A stretch of 54,175 bases of DNA from Acidobacteriota bacterium (GTDB lineage Bacteria; Acidobacteriota; Terriglobia; Acidiferrales; UBA7541), in the NCBI GenBank assembly GCA_003223325.1, contig QHYS01000028.1, forward strand, positions 103,787 through 157,961, read 5' to 3'. The notes below the pieces were generated by a model. That model worked only from the letters and a program-made list of their open reading frames with translations, was not told the origin of the DNA and made no database searches. Below, in pieces: positions 7,974 to 17,123 of the stretch. Within the stretch, counting starts at the first letter, position 1. The number at the start of each line of letters is the position of its first letter. Both the position numbers and the translations under genes were made by a program.

Positions 7974-9290
7974 ATGGCGCAAGAAGTTACGCTCGAAATC
8001 GAGGGAAAGGCTCAGCCAGACGCTGTGCCGGAGGCTGATCGACTTTCACCTCCAAGCTCCGGGAGTCCCCGAAGCTTTGACAAACCGTCAGCTAAGCCTG
8101 GGGCGCGGACAAAGATCCTCCTCGGTCTTGCTGCCCTGCTGTTCGTAACTGTTGCGCTCGCGGCCGGATACTATTTTTTCATGGGCTGGGAGTCCACAGA
8201 TGACGCACAAATCGATGGATATGTGAACCCCATCAGCTCGCGAGTGGCCGGTTACATTACGAAAGTCTATGCGGAAGATAACCAATATGTAAAAGCCGGG
8301 ACGCTGCTGGCGCAGATCGATGCGACGGACTATGAGGTAGCCCTCGCCAGCGCCCAGGCCACGTTGGCGAACGATCGGGCCACGGCCGACGCCAGTCAGG
8401 TGAATGTTCCCATCACGTCGGTCAACACCGCGAGCGAGATGGCCTCAGCGCAGGCGGATGTCGACAACTCGCGCGCCGGTATATCGGCTTCGCAAAAAGG
8501 ACTTGCTGCGGCGCGAGCCGCGCTCCTGCAGGCTGAAGCGAATAACGCCAAGGCTCAGGACGACGTGAAGCGCTACAAACCATTAGTTGATAGACAGGAA
8601 ATTCCGGAGCAGCTATATGTTCAGGCTGTCCAGACCGCCAATGCCACCGCCGCTGCTGTAGAGGTGGCGGCGGCGAATGTGCAAGCGGATCAAGATGCCG
8701 TCACTCAGGCGCAAGGGAACTTCGATCAGGCCGTCGCTGCGCTCGAGTCGGCTAGAACCGGACCCCAGCAAGTGCGTATTCAGCAATCCCGCGCTCTAGC
8801 GGCAGCGGCATTGGCAGACAAGTCTAGAGATGCGGTCCAGCAGGCGCAACTCAACCTGAATTACACGCGCATCATGGCGCCCGTCGATGGCCTTATTGCA
8901 AAGCGTTCCGTGCAGGTCGGGCAATACGTGGTGCCAGGCCAGCAGCTACTTGCCGTTGTGCCGCTCGACGATATTTGGGTCACTGCAAATTTCAAGGAAA
9001 CGCAACTCAGGAACGTGCGCCCGGGCGAGCCGGTGGCCATCTACGTTGATGCGTATGGTCGCGACTACAGCGGTCACGTCGAGAGCATCGCCGGTGGGAC
9101 AGGAGCCATTTTCAGCCTACTCCCCCCCGAGAATGCCACAGGCAATTATGTGAAGGTCGTCCAGCGTGTGCCCGTGCGGCTCCGCTTCGATCCGGGACAA
9201 GATCCCGACCATCGGCTTAGGCCCGGTTTGTCCGTCGAGCCGAAAGTCAATGTCAAGTGGCCCAATCGAATTGATCAGGCAGAGCGATGA
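7974..9290 (+). CDS. EmrA/HlyD-family membrane fusion protein
   Basis: A 438-residue periplasmic adaptor. A cytoplasmic tail of about 46 residues leads to one transmembrane helix (about 47-69), a first lipoyl half-motif (DAQIDGYVNPISSRVAGYI, about 77-95), a long alanine-rich coiled coil (about 120-290) and the second lipoyl half (YTRIMAPVDGLIAKRSVQVG), ending with a beta-barrel domain. This is the EmrA/VceA layout. It starts immediately after tolC and overlaps the next gene by four bases (ATGA at 9287-9290), so translation is coupled. Confidence 0.94.
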   Translation: MAQEVTLEIEGKAQPDAVPEADRLSPPSSGSPRSFDKPSAKPGARTKILLGLAALLFVTVALAAGYYFFMGWESTDDAQIDGYVNPISSRVAGYITKVYAEDNQYVKAGTLLAQIDATDYEVALASAQATLANDRATADASQVNVPITSVNTASEMASAQADVDNSRAGISASQKGLAAARAALLQAEANNAKAQDDVKRYKPLVDRQEIPEQLYVQAVQTANATAAAVEVAAANVQADQDAVTQAQGNFDQAVAALESARTGPQQVRIQQSRALAAAALADKSRDAVQQAQLNLNYTRIMAPVDGLIAKRSVQVGQYVVPGQQLLAVVPLDDIWVTANFKETQLRNVRPGEPVAIYVDAYGRDYSGHVESIAGGTGAIFSLLPPENATGNYVKVVQRVPVRLRFDPGQDPDHRLRPGLSVEPKVNVKWPNRIDQAER

Positions 9291-10879
9291 GCGAATCACC
9301 GAAACCACTGTTGACGAATCCCGAGACACCTTGGACGCCGGGGCACAATCTCTGGCTGATTGCCCTTACCGTGACGATCGCCACCTTCATGGAGGTTCTC
9401 GATACGAGCGTCGCCAATGTCGCTCTCCCTCATATCGCTGGAGGCTTGGCGGCGAGCCAGGATGAGAGCAGCTGGGTTCTGACGTCTTACCTTGTTTCCA
9501 ACGCCATCGTTCTGCCACTGAGCGGCTGGCTCTCCTCGATCTTTGGCAGGAAGCGCTTTTACATGAGCTGCGTCGCGTTGTTTACGTTGAGCTCATTTCT
9601 CTGCGGTATTGCGCCTAGCCTTCCATTGCTCATCGTATTTAGGGTCTTACAGGGTGTGGGCGGCGGAGGATTGCAGCCGAGCGAGCAGGCGATCCTGGCG
9701 GACACCTTTCCGCCCGCGAGGCGGGGCATGGCTTTCGCAGTTTACGCCATGGCGGTGGTCGTTGCCCCGGCTTTAGGACCGACAATCGGAGGGTGGATTA
9801 CAGACAACTATAGCTGGCGGTGGATCTTCTTCATGAATATACCGTTCGGCGTACTCTCGGTGTTGTTGACTTCGCTGCTGGTATCGGATCCGCCCTGGTT
9901 GAGAAGTAAAAAGAGCGGTGGCGTAAAGGTGGACTATATCGGCTTTGGCCTACTTGCCCTTGGTCTCGGCGCGCTGCAGATCGTTCTTGATAAGGGGGAG
10001 CGGGAAGATTGGTTTGAGACGCGCTACATTGTGGTTCTCACCGGCATTTCAATCATCTGTCTGCTAGCAGTTTACTTCTGGGAGCTGCACCACAAAAACC
10101 CAATCATCGAGGTTCGCCTGTTCAACGATCGTACGTTCTTGATGGCTTGCATCATGCTTTTCACGGTGGGCTTCGTGCTCTACGCAACCACGTTGTTGCT
10201 TCCACAATTGGCACAGACGCTGATGGGCTACACGGCAGAGCTCGCCGGACTGATGATCATGCCGGGAGGATTCGCTCTCATTTTGACTCTGCCCCTAGTG
10301 GGGTTCTTGCTTTCCCGCTATGACGCACGCGTCATGATTGCGTTTGGCCTGTTGTTGCTGGCGACGTCCATGTTCTTGATGGCTTATCGCTTCGACCTCG
10401 ACGTCGACTTCAAGACCATGATGTGGGCGGGCGTCTTTCAGGCGGTAAGCTTGGCCTTCCTCTTCATTCCTATTAACACCGCTGCGTATTCGTACCTTCC
10501 GCGCGAGAAGAACAACACTGCGTCGGGATTGATCAATCTGTTTCGCAACATTGGCGCGAGTGTGGGGATTTCTTTTGTCACGACCATGCTGGCGCGACGC
10601 ACCCAATTTCACCAGAGCGTGCTGGCAGCCCACGCTACCGTGTACAGCGGCCAATTTAGAGCGGCGATTCAAGGAGCGAGCCAGATCTTCATGTCCGCCG
10701 GCGCTCTGACCGCGCAGCAGCAATCATACGGTCGGTTTTACGGTTCCATACTTCGGCAATCGAACATGATCGCTTATCTCGACAACTTCTGGATGTTGGG
10801 GGTTTCCGCGCTGGCCGTGATTCCTTTCGTATTCCTGATGAAGCGGCCGCCCATGGGCACAGTAGCTGCCGGCCACTAA
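9287..10879 (+). CDS. DHA2-family drug:H+ antiporter (EmrB/QacA type)
   Basis: A 530-residue inner-membrane exporter with about 14 hydrophobic helices. Family signatures include the TM1 motif LDTSVANVALPHIAGGL, the motif A loop GWLSSIFGRKRFYM, and motif C near VVAPALGPTIGGWI in TM5. The C-terminal extension (MKRPPMGTVAAGH) is usual for EmrB. With the preceding TolC and EmrA genes it completes a proton-driven tripartite efflux pump for hydrophobic toxicants; the substrate cannot be predicted. No dedicated local repressor (TetR or MarR) is seen next to the operon. Confidence 0.94.
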   Translation: MSESPKPLLTNPETPWTPGHNLWLIALTVTIATFMEVLDTSVANVALPHIAGGLAASQDESSWVLTSYLVSNAIVLPLSGWLSSIFGRKRFYMSCVALFTLSSFLCGIAPSLPLLIVFRVLQGVGGGGLQPSEQAILADTFPPARRGMAFAVYAMAVVVAPALGPTIGGWITDNYSWRWIFFMNIPFGVLSVLLTSLLVSDPPWLRSKKSGGVKVDYIGFGLLALGLGALQIVLDKGEREDWFETRYIVVLTGISIICLLAVYFWELHHKNPIIEVRLFNDRTFLMACIMLFTVGFVLYATTLLLPQLAQTLMGYTAELAGLMIMPGGFALILTLPLVGFLLSRYDARVMIAFGLLLLATSMFLMAYRFDLDVDFKTMMWAGVFQAVSLAFLFIPINTAAYSYLPREKNNTASGLINLFRNIGASVGISFVTTMLARRTQFHQSVLAAHATVYSGQFRAAIQGASQIFMSAGALTAQQQSYGRFYGSILRQSNMIAYLDNFWMLGVSALAVIPFVFLMKRPPMGTVAAGH

Positions 10880-10899
10880 TAGCGTGCGCTAACAAGGAG

Positions 10900-11139
10900 A
10901 CGAAGAGCCAAGAAAAGGTAGCTTTGGTGACAGGGGTTTCCTCTGGAATTGGACAGGTCATTTCGAGCGTGTTTATTATAGTCGGGCGCGAGGCCAAATT
11001 CATTGCATGGTTGAGGAAATTTGCTCCGGATAGTCTCTTCGACAAGGACCTTCGTAAACAGTTCAAACTGGCGTCAGCCCGAATAGGAATCTTAAGGAGT
11101 AACAGCCGGCGAGGGAGAACAGCGGCTGTATGGACTTGA
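10900..11139 (+). pseudogene. Internally deleted short-chain dehydrogenase
   Basis: The sequence KSQEKVALVTGVSSGIGQ is the N-terminal Rossmann signature of an SDR (TGxxxGIG). It is followed almost at once by VGREAKFIAWLRKFAPDSLF and DKDLRKQFKLA, the typical extreme C-terminus of the same family. The middle of about 200 residues, with the catalytic Tyr-Lys pair, is gone, and the deletion kept the frame. No ATG lies in frame at the expected place: ACG (10900) or AAG (10903) follows AAGGAG, suggesting a lost start codon. GTG 10924 is inside the Rossmann motif. The gene is dead as an oxidoreductase. Confidence 0.75.
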
Positions 11140-11532
11140 TGCCTGGGAAGAGTCGCCGTATTACACGGATCGCGAACGAGCGGCTTAACAAAATATCCGA
11201 GAGGGTCATGTGTCGGATGAAGTGTATCAGCAGGTACAAAAAAATTTACGGAGTAGTGATCGACACCGTGCCGAGATTCATTACTCCGTTGCCCGATTGA
11301 GCCCGGACGTTAAACGTTGCCGTAACCGGGTTGCTTCCCCGCCTCCACCGCCACGCAGGAATCAACTTATGCACCGTGTTATTTTTGAAAGTGCTAACTC
11401 CCGCTCATTGCCCTTGCCGGTCGGCACCTTCATTACGCCGGTTCTGAGGCAATCGAGAACGCGGCGGCCGCGAATTCTGATAAAGTGGTAAATGATTTCC
11501 TGCATTCAAGGTCGAGATGAGAGGCCATTCGC
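11140..11532. other. Non-coding or degenerate stretch
   Basis: About 390 bases between the SDR remnant and rmlC. Short open frames exist (for example from ATG 11131, 56 codons, and from 11210) but none has a recognisable domain, a good ribosome-binding site, or a composition that makes it convincing. I see no RNA gene or strong hairpin. Confidence 0.4.
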
Positions 11533-12093
11533 TTGCAGAGGATCGCGACATCGCTTCCCGAGGTGTGGGAACTCCGCCCCCACATATTCCGCGACGCCCG
11601 TGGGTTTTTTATCGAAAGCTATAATCAAGCAAGGTTCGCCGCGGTTGGAATTGCCGACGTATTTGTACAAGATAACCACTCCTGTTCGGTTAAAGGAACT
11701 CTGCGCGGTTTGCATTACCAATTGCACCACGCTCAGACCAAGCTCTGCCGCGTCGTCGAAGGAGAAGCGCTGGATGTCGCGGTGGACATCCGCGCCGGTT
11801 CGCCGACTTTCGGAAAATGGGCGGCGGTTGTGCTGTCGGCCGTCGCGCAGAATGAGATCTATATTCCACGCGGGTTTGCTCACGGGTTCCTGGCGCTGAC
11901 AGAGCGAGTTCAGTTTCTCTATAAATGCAGCGATTTTTACGATGCAGCAGATGAACACGCCATCCTTTGGAGCGATCCCGAAATTGCAATTGCCTGGAAG
12001 GTCGCGGCGCCTGTCGTCTCTGAAAAAGATGCGAGAGCACCTACGCTTGCAGAACTGCCCCGCGAGTTGCTGCCCGTTTACCCGAGCACATGA
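11533..12093 (+). CDS. rmlC: dTDP-4-dehydrorhamnose 3,5-epimerase
   Basis: A 186-residue cupin enzyme that epimerises dTDP-4-keto-6-deoxyglucose at C3 and C5, the third step of dTDP-L-rhamnose synthesis. Family motifs: ELRPHIFRDARGFFIESYN, QDNHSCSVKGTLRGLHYQ with the catalytic His, KLCRVVEGEALDVAVDIR, and IPRGFAHGFLAL. The most likely start is TTG 11533, as the protein begins at the normal family position and no ATG fits. It overlaps rmlD by ATGA at 12090-12093. rmlA and rmlB are not in the window, so the first two steps must be encoded elsewhere. Confidence 0.93.
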   Translation: MQRIATSLPEVWELRPHIFRDARGFFIESYNQARFAAVGIADVFVQDNHSCSVKGTLRGLHYQLHHAQTKLCRVVEGEALDVAVDIRAGSPTFGKWAAVVLSAVAQNEIYIPRGFAHGFLALTERVQFLYKCSDFYDAADEHAILWSDPEIAIAWKVAAPVVSEKDARAPTLAELPRELLPVYPST

Positions 12094-13106
12094 GCAGGCT
12101 TAACGACGTGAGTAAAGAAGTATCAAATCCCAGGATTCTTCTCACCGGCAAAACTGGCCAGGTCGGTCGGGCGTTAGCGCCGCTGCTAGACCGAATGGGC
12201 GAATTGACGGCACTCGATCGGCGGCAACTCGATCTCAGTAGACCGGATGAAATTCAGCGCGTAATCCGCGGCCTGCTGCCGGACTTGATCGTTAACGCAG
12301 GAGCGTATACAGCCGTAGATCGGGCTGAGTCAGACGAAGCGGCGGCGCGGGCCATTAATGCGATTGCGCCGGGAGTCTTAGCTGAAGAGGCCAAACGGCT
12401 CGGCGCGCTTCTAGTGCATTACTCCACCGACTATATATTCGATGGGACCAAACGAACGCCTTACGATGAAGATGATCCGCCCAATGCATTGAACTTGTAT
12501 GGAAGAACAAAGCTGGAAGGAGAGCGAGCCATTCGGCAGATTGGGCCGGCATATTTGATCTTTCGCACGGCGTGGGTCTATGCGCGAGAAGGCCGCAATT
12601 TCTTATTAACTGTCCTTCGCCTGGCAACGGAAAAAGAGGAGTTGAGGATTGTTCGAGATCAGGCGGGCGCCCCGACCTTGAGCTTAGAGATCGCCGCGGC
12701 CACAGCGGGAGTTCTGTCAAAAATTTTCGCACCCGCAAATGGCACGCGGCCCTGGTCTGAAACCAAAGGCATTTACCACATGACTGCCGGCGGCGAAACG
12801 ACTTGGTATAACTTTGCGCAACTGATTTTGGAATTGGCTTCGCGCCAACCGCGGGTCGGGGATTGGTTTGCAGCGGCTACCAACAACCGGCCCCTGATGA
12901 CCCGGCGGATTGTTCCCATCGCGACCGACGAGTTCCCCACGCCCGCCCGCCGTCCAGCTTATTCGGTGCTTGCCAACAGGAAATTGAATGCCACGTTTGG
13001 CGTGAGGCTGCCACACTGGGAGATGCAGTTGCGCGCGGTCTTTTCAGGGTGCGCATCTGATATGCGTACGCCGGCCACAAACGAGGAGCAAGGGGCGGAA
13101 AAATAA
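12090..13106 (+). CDS. rmlD: dTDP-4-dehydrorhamnose reductase
   Basis: A 338-residue extended SDR that performs the last step of dTDP-L-rhamnose synthesis, NAD(P)H-dependent reduction of dTDP-4-keto-L-rhamnose. The N-terminal nucleotide site reads ILLTGKTGQVGRALAPLL, followed by DLIVNAGAYTAVDRAESDE, the STDYIFDG segment, and the catalytic Tyr-x-x-x-Lys in LYGRTKLEGE. The C-terminal substrate part (VRDQAGAPTLSLEIA) is typical. About 14 codons precede the Rossmann strand, more than usual. Translationally coupled to rmlC. A six-pair hairpin (GCGCCT/AGGCGC, 13119-13138) lies between it and the next gene. Confidence 0.94.
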   Translation: MSRLNDVSKEVSNPRILLTGKTGQVGRALAPLLDRMGELTALDRRQLDLSRPDEIQRVIRGLLPDLIVNAGAYTAVDRAESDEAAARAINAIAPGVLAEEAKRLGALLVHYSTDYIFDGTKRTPYDEDDPPNALNLYGRTKLEGERAIRQIGPAYLIFRTAWVYAREGRNFLLTVLRLATEKEELRIVRDQAGAPTLSLEIAAATAGVLSKIFAPANGTRPWSETKGIYHMTAGGETTWYNFAQLILELASRQPRVGDWFAAATNNRPLMTRRIVPIATDEFPTPARRPAYSVLANRKLNATFGVRLPHWEMQLRAVFSGCASDMRTPATNEEQGAEK

Positions 13107-13164
13107 GAGGCCATGGAGGCGCCTTGCCCGTGAGGCGCGATGCAAATTTGGGAGGATCGCTCTG

Positions 13165-14133
13165 ATGCGTTATGTGGTCACCGGCGGCGCCGGGTTTATA
13201 GGCTCGAATACAGTGGATGAGTTGGTACGCCGGGGACATTCCGTCACCGTGCTCGACGACCTCTCCGGCGGTAACGAGGCCAACCTCGCGAGCGTCCGAG
13301 AGCGGATCACATTCATTCGGGGCACGATCAGCGACAGAGACACCGTCGAAAGGGCCTGCCGTGGCGCCGACTACGTGCTCCATCTGGCCGCGCGCACTTC
13401 CGTGCCGCGCTCTGTTAAGCAGCCTCTGGAGACGAATCAAATCAATGTGGATGGCACATTGAACGTTCTCGTCGCCGCGCGGGATGCTGGTGTGCGCCGC
13501 GTGGTCTTTGCCAGTTCTTCCTCCGTTTATGGTGACACGCCCACTCTACCGAAGAATGAAGGCATGCCGCCCGCGCCAATTTCTCCTTACGGCGTTTCCA
13601 AGCTAGTGGGCGAGCTGTATGGCCGAGTCTTTCACCGTATCTACGGGCTCGATTTCGTAGCTCTGCGCTATTTCAATGTGTTTGGGCCGCGCCAGGATCC
13701 TGGTTCGCCGTACTCGGGGGTGCTCTCGCTGTTTATAACGGCCATGCGCGATGGCGGCCAGCCTTCCGTTTTTGGCGACGGAGAGCAGTCGCGCGATTTT
13801 ACCTTCGTCCAGAATGTGGTGATCGCGAATTTACAGGCCTGCGAGACGCCCGGGATTGCTGGCCGGATAGTTAACCTTGGAACCGGAGCACGCTACACGC
13901 TAAATTACACCTTGCGATTACTCGAGGGATTTGCCGGCAGGCCAGCCAAGCCAAAATACGACGCTCCGCGCGAGGGCGATATCCGCAATTCCCAGGCGGA
14001 CATTTCCCTGGCCACCGAGACGTTTGGATACAAAACGCACGTCAATTTTGAAGAAGGTCTGCGCAAGACTTGGGATTGGTACTGCTCGCAACCCAGGTCG
14101 TTCCGCCAGAATCGAACACGAATACTTCCGTAA
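13165..14133 (+). CDS. NAD-dependent sugar-nucleotide epimerase (UDP-hexose 4-epimerase type)
   Basis: A 322-residue extended SDR with GGAGFIGSN at the NAD site, HLAARTSVPRSVKQPLETNQ, the ASSSSVYGD catalytic serine region, and YGVSK as the active-site pair. The RYFNVFGPRQDP and DGEQSRDFTFVQNVV motifs are typical of UDP-glucose/UDP-GlcNAc 4-epimerases of the WbpP/GalE-like group, so it probably makes a hexose donor for surface polysaccharide. GGGAGGA lies upstream of the ATG. The final residues (about SFRQNRTRILP) are encoded by DNA belonging to the IS630 remnant that follows, so the natural C-terminus was replaced; the catalytic core is intact. Confidence 0.88.
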   Translation: MRYVVTGGAGFIGSNTVDELVRRGHSVTVLDDLSGGNEANLASVRERITFIRGTISDRDTVERACRGADYVLHLAARTSVPRSVKQPLETNQINVDGTLNVLVAARDAGVRRVVFASSSSVYGDTPTLPKNEGMPPAPISPYGVSKLVGELYGRVFHRIYGLDFVALRYFNVFGPRQDPGSPYSGVLSLFITAMRDGGQPSVFGDGEQSRDFTFVQNVVIANLQACETPGIAGRIVNLGTGARYTLNYTLRLLEGFAGRPAKPKYDAPREGDIRNSQADISLATETFGYKTHVNFEEGLRKTWDWYCSQPRSFRQNRTRILP

Positions 14134-14374
14134 AGGCGCATGGACCTATCTGGCGGCATGGGAGGTGCATCGGGCCAAGGTGTTCGGTCCGCTGCGAAAA
14201 GAAAGCGGCATTGCGCCGGTCGATCGCCTGATTGAGGAAGTCATGAGCCGAGAGCCTTATAAGTCAGCACGTCGCGTTTTCTGGATCATGGACAACTGCT
14301 CCGCCCATCGCGGCCAAAAGGCGGTTGCACGCATTGTGGCCGCGAGGCTAGATTTTCTGCGGCACAGCTTGTAA
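14094..14374 (+). mobile_element. IS630-family transposase fragment
   Basis: In a different frame from the upstream epimerase, 14097-14374 reads ARIEHEYFRKGAWTYLAAWE, then IAPVDRLIEEVMSREPYKSA and RRVFWIMDNCSAHRGQKAV. This is the middle of an IS630-type DDE transposase, including the second catalytic Asp in the DNxSxHRG motif. Both the N-terminal helix-turn-helix half and the C-terminal part with the catalytic Glu are missing. No terminal repeats can be recognised. It forms the new 3' end of the epimerase gene. Confidence 0.82.
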
Positions 14375-14393
14375 GGACTGCGTCATTCCCTCA

Positions 14394-14861
14394 TCAGTTC
14401 GGGAGCACACCCGTCTTCGTCCATTGGCAGATCGTTTCGATATCGTCTTGCGAAAGTTTTGCCGTCCGGTGTACTAGCAGATATGAGGTTAGGGGCATGT
14501 CGCCCGTCTGCATCTGACGGCACATCGCCTGGAAGCGCTCGCGCGTATATTCCGCCGGATTCTTGGTATCGCGGCGGAACCACTCGGAGAAATTCACGTG
14601 GCGGCGTCCACTATCCACGTGATCGATGACGAACCAAGATACCGGCGCCACGTTGCTGTACCATGGCCAGCGCGTTAAATCAGAGTGGCAGTCGTCGCAG
14701 GCGCGTTGCAGTATGCTTTCGATCTTCGGGGGCACGAACACTACTGCTTCCAAAGTGTGCGACTGGTCCACGGGAGGATTGGTGCGCGCAGGTCGAATTA
14801 ACTGAATACCTGCGACCAAACCACAAAATCCAAGCAATGCGCCCCGCAGGAATCCGGGCAA
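14394..14861 (-). CDS. Haem-binding-domain protein (c-type, one CxxCH)
   Basis: A 155-residue protein with an N-terminal hydrophobic segment (FLRGALLGFCGLVAGIQLI) acting as anchor or signal, followed by the haem_bd domain: VPPKIESILQRACDDCHSDL contains CDDCH for covalent haem c, then TRWPWYSNVAPVSWFVIDHV and DSGRRHVNFSEWF, all typical of this family. The distal part has QMQTGDMPLTSYLLVHRTAKLS. It probably works in periplasmic electron transfer. A lone gene between the IS fragment and the MFS carrier. Confidence 0.88.
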   Translation of the reverse strand: MPGFLRGALLGFCGLVAGIQLIRPARTNPPVDQSHTLEAVVFVPPKIESILQRACDDCHSDLTRWPWYSNVAPVSWFVIDHVDSGRRHVNFSEWFRRDTKNPAEYTRERFQAMCRQMQTGDMPLTSYLLVHRTAKLSQDDIETICQWTKTGVLPN

Positions 14862-15007
14862 CTAAAATTGGCTCCTCATATAGTCTGTCTGATAACTCGA
14901 TAGATTTGTGGTCGCGGTACCATAGTTTGCAGAAAAAATTAGCTCCATGCCGTTCCGAGCGAAGCCGGGGTAGTAGTGTCAGCTGAGTTCGTTCAGGCCT
15001 AGGTCGC

Positions 15008-16246
15008 CTAGGTGCTCATTTCGTTGGGCCGCAAGCCCAGTGCTAAAACAGCACCAACCGCGCAAAGCAAGGACATTTGAATTACCCCCGCGAATAGCCA
15101 ACCGCCGTGCGTGGCCAATGCACGGATCATATAGCCGCCAAAGGCGGCGCCGCCATACAGGCTGGTGACAAACATGCCCGAGCCTTTGCTGGCCAGGTTA
15201 CTCCTCAGAGATTTCACGTGGTAGGCCGCAAGACTTACGTAGAGGACCGCGCTCCCCACGACGCCGTAGATACAAGTCAGGATCTCCCGGGTCAGGGCCG
15301 ATGGCGCCAACTGAAAAAAGAGATAGCCCAGGACGGCGATGCATACGAAGGCGCCGCTCAGCACGATTCGCGGCGAAAAACGATCCCCCACCCAGCCGCC
15401 GGCGATCGAGGTAAGGGCTCCTATGGCGAAAAAGCCCACTACGAAGCCTGCAAGCCTGGGCGTGTAGTGCAGATTCTCCTGAAGAAATGACGCATAACTG
15501 CCGAGGAATCCATACATGCTGAGCCCATGGATCAAACAGAGAATCGTAAGGAGCACGCTATTCCTATTCCATAGACTCAGCGAACCGCCCGCGGTAATGC
15601 GTGCTTGCCCTTGGCCGCGCGTCTCGCTGAACCAGGAGCGCACGCTGGCCACGATTATGGCAATCATGATAAAGCCGAATAGTCCGAAGGCAATCATTGG
15701 AGCGCGCCAGGTAGCGTATTTCGTCAGTAGCACGCCGGCCAGCGACGAGCCCACAAATCCACCGATGCCGTAGCAGAAGTTGACCGACCCGATAGCCGCC
15801 GCCTTGTAGGTCACAAAATAGGCTGCCGCCAAAGCAAACATCGAAGTGGCCAGCATGGCCATCCCTATTCCTTGTGCCGCCAGGCAAAACAGCATTCCCC
15901 AGAATCCATGTGTGGCCGTGGTCAGAGCAGTGGCCCCGGAAAAAATCGCGATGCCCACCAGCATCACAGCCTTGCGGGAAAAGCGGGCAAGAATATAGCC
16001 AGTCGTCAAACCTCCGACGCCAAGGCCGAGAGTAAAGATTGTAGTGAGCAGCCCGGTAAGCGCCGGTGAGAAGGAGAATTCACGCCGCACGTACGGCGCG
16101 ACCACAGGAAAGAGGTATCGGTCCGCCGCCATGAGCACGTAGGAGAGCAGCAGTACGCAATAAATGGCCATCGCTACTGAGCGCGTGCCGGCCTGCTCAC
16201 GAGGCGCAGCATTTACGTCGATGGCCGATACTTGGGTGTTATCCAC
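15008..16246 (-). CDS. MFS transporter
   Basis: A 412-residue major facilitator superfamily carrier with about 12 hydrophobic helices. The loop between TM2 and TM3 reads GYILARFSRKAVMLVG, a variant of MFS motif A, and the central loop is short and charged (RSWFSETRGQGQARI). The N-terminus before TM1 has about 24 polar residues. The substrate is not predictable; the closest general pattern is that of sugar/anion symporters or drug exporters. It stands alone on the minus strand. Confidence 0.88.
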   Translation of the reverse strand: MDNTQVSAIDVNAAPREQAGTRSVAMAIYCVLLLSYVLMAADRYLFPVVAPYVRREFSFSPALTGLLTTIFTLGLGVGGLTTGYILARFSRKAVMLVGIAIFSGATALTTATHGFWGMLFCLAAQGIGMAMLATSMFALAAAYFVTYKAAAIGSVNFCYGIGGFVGSSLAGVLLTKYATWRAPMIAFGLFGFIMIAIIVASVRSWFSETRGQGQARITAGGSLSLWNRNSVLLTILCLIHGLSMYGFLGSYASFLQENLHYTPRLAGFVVGFFAIGALTSIAGGWVGDRFSPRIVLSGAFVCIAVLGYLFFQLAPSALTREILTCIYGVVGSAVLYVSLAAYHVKSLRSNLASKGSGMFVTSLYGGAAFGGYMIRALATHGGWLFAGVIQMSLLCAVGAVLALGLRPNEMST

Positions 16247-16602
16247 GCGTGAAATCCTTCATTTGGCCGGAGTATACGCTACAAAGCAACTTCTGGGAAA
16301 GGCTCAACGGCAAGTGACAGATCAGGTGAACGATGATAGGGCGGAAGTAGCGGACAAGCATGATACGCGGTTGGCGGTAGAGCTTCACGATCACGGCGGG
16401 CTTGCTCGGGCTTGCCGTTCACGAAGCCAGCATTGCGAACAAACCGGAAATTGGTCTGCAGGGGTGAACGACTGAGCAATTTCGGCGAACGGCGGGTGAG
16501 GAGGAACATTTCGGTCGCGCTGTCCTCATAGGAGCGATTCCCCGCACCTGCCAAACCATTCGAATAGGCGGAGGAGTTCAAAACGGCTATTGAATGGTAA
16601 GG
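16247..16602. other. Intergenic region without recognisable gene
   Basis: About 355 bases upstream of the MFS gene and downstream of the DUF6152 gene. An open frame of about 100 codons exists on the minus strand (16279-16581), but it has no domain, odd composition and no ribosome-binding site, so I do not call it. Promoter elements for the MFS gene are probably here but not clear. Confidence 0.4.
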
Positions 16603-17079
16603 TTAATTCTTAGACTTGTCGGCCTCGGCTTTATCCCGGCGTTCTTGATCTTCCTTTGTCAACGGGCCGGCATAATTCCCAGAGCCCGCTTGCCTCGAGT
16701 ACCGCATGACCACGGTCCCATCGGCTCTCTTGATCTGGTCGATCACGCCATTGGGTACGCCGGACTTCGCCGGCCGGAGGACCAGAACAATTTCGTCGCC
16801 CGGCTTGAACGTCTGTTTGGTCCACCCATCATCAGCCATCATCGATTCTGGAGAAGCGACTTCGCCCGTCCACTGCACAACTTTGCCGCTGTCGTCCTTT
16901 GTAGTCCAAACGAGCAACACATGGGGATTTCTCCAAATATAGTCCACCACGGTACCCTTTAGTGTCACTTCGTTTGTCGACCACGCTGCGTTCCCGTGAT
17001 GTGCCAAAACACGAGAGGTCAACATTGGTAGTAGAGCGATACCAGCCAGCACTGCAACCATGGGCATACGTCGCAACAT
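16603..17079 (-). CDS. DUF6152 family secreted protein
   Basis: A 158-residue exported protein. The signal peptide ([19 protein letters not shown]) ends just before AHHGNAAW, the His-His start of DUF6152 domains, followed by [33 protein letters not shown] and [14 protein letters not shown]. The tail is highly charged. AAGGAGGAGG lies upstream of the ATG. The family is frequent in Acidobacteriota; its role is unknown, but genes for it often lie next to the paralogous secreted family encoded just upstream on the same strand here, 44 bases away, so they are probably one unit. Confidence 0.88.
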   Translation of the reverse strand: MLRRMPMVAVLAGIALLPMLTSRVLAHHGNAAWSTNEVTLKGTVVDYIWRNPHVLLVWTTKDDSGKVVQWTGEVASPESMMADDGWTKQTFKPGDEIVLVLRPAKSGVPNGVIDQIKRADGTVVMRYSRQAGSGNYAGPLTKEDQERRDKAEADKSKN

Positions 17080-17123
17080 ACTTCCCCTCCTCCTTCTTTA
17101 CACTGATTCAAGCACGACCCGCA

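Noticed and set aside
11210-11491. A 93-codon open frame upstream of rmlC
   Set aside because: It contains a proline run and many arginines, no conserved pattern, and probably arises from non-coding DNA.
16279-16581. A 100-codon open frame on the minus strand
   Set aside because: It has no domain, unusual composition, and no ribosome-binding site between two well-defined genes.
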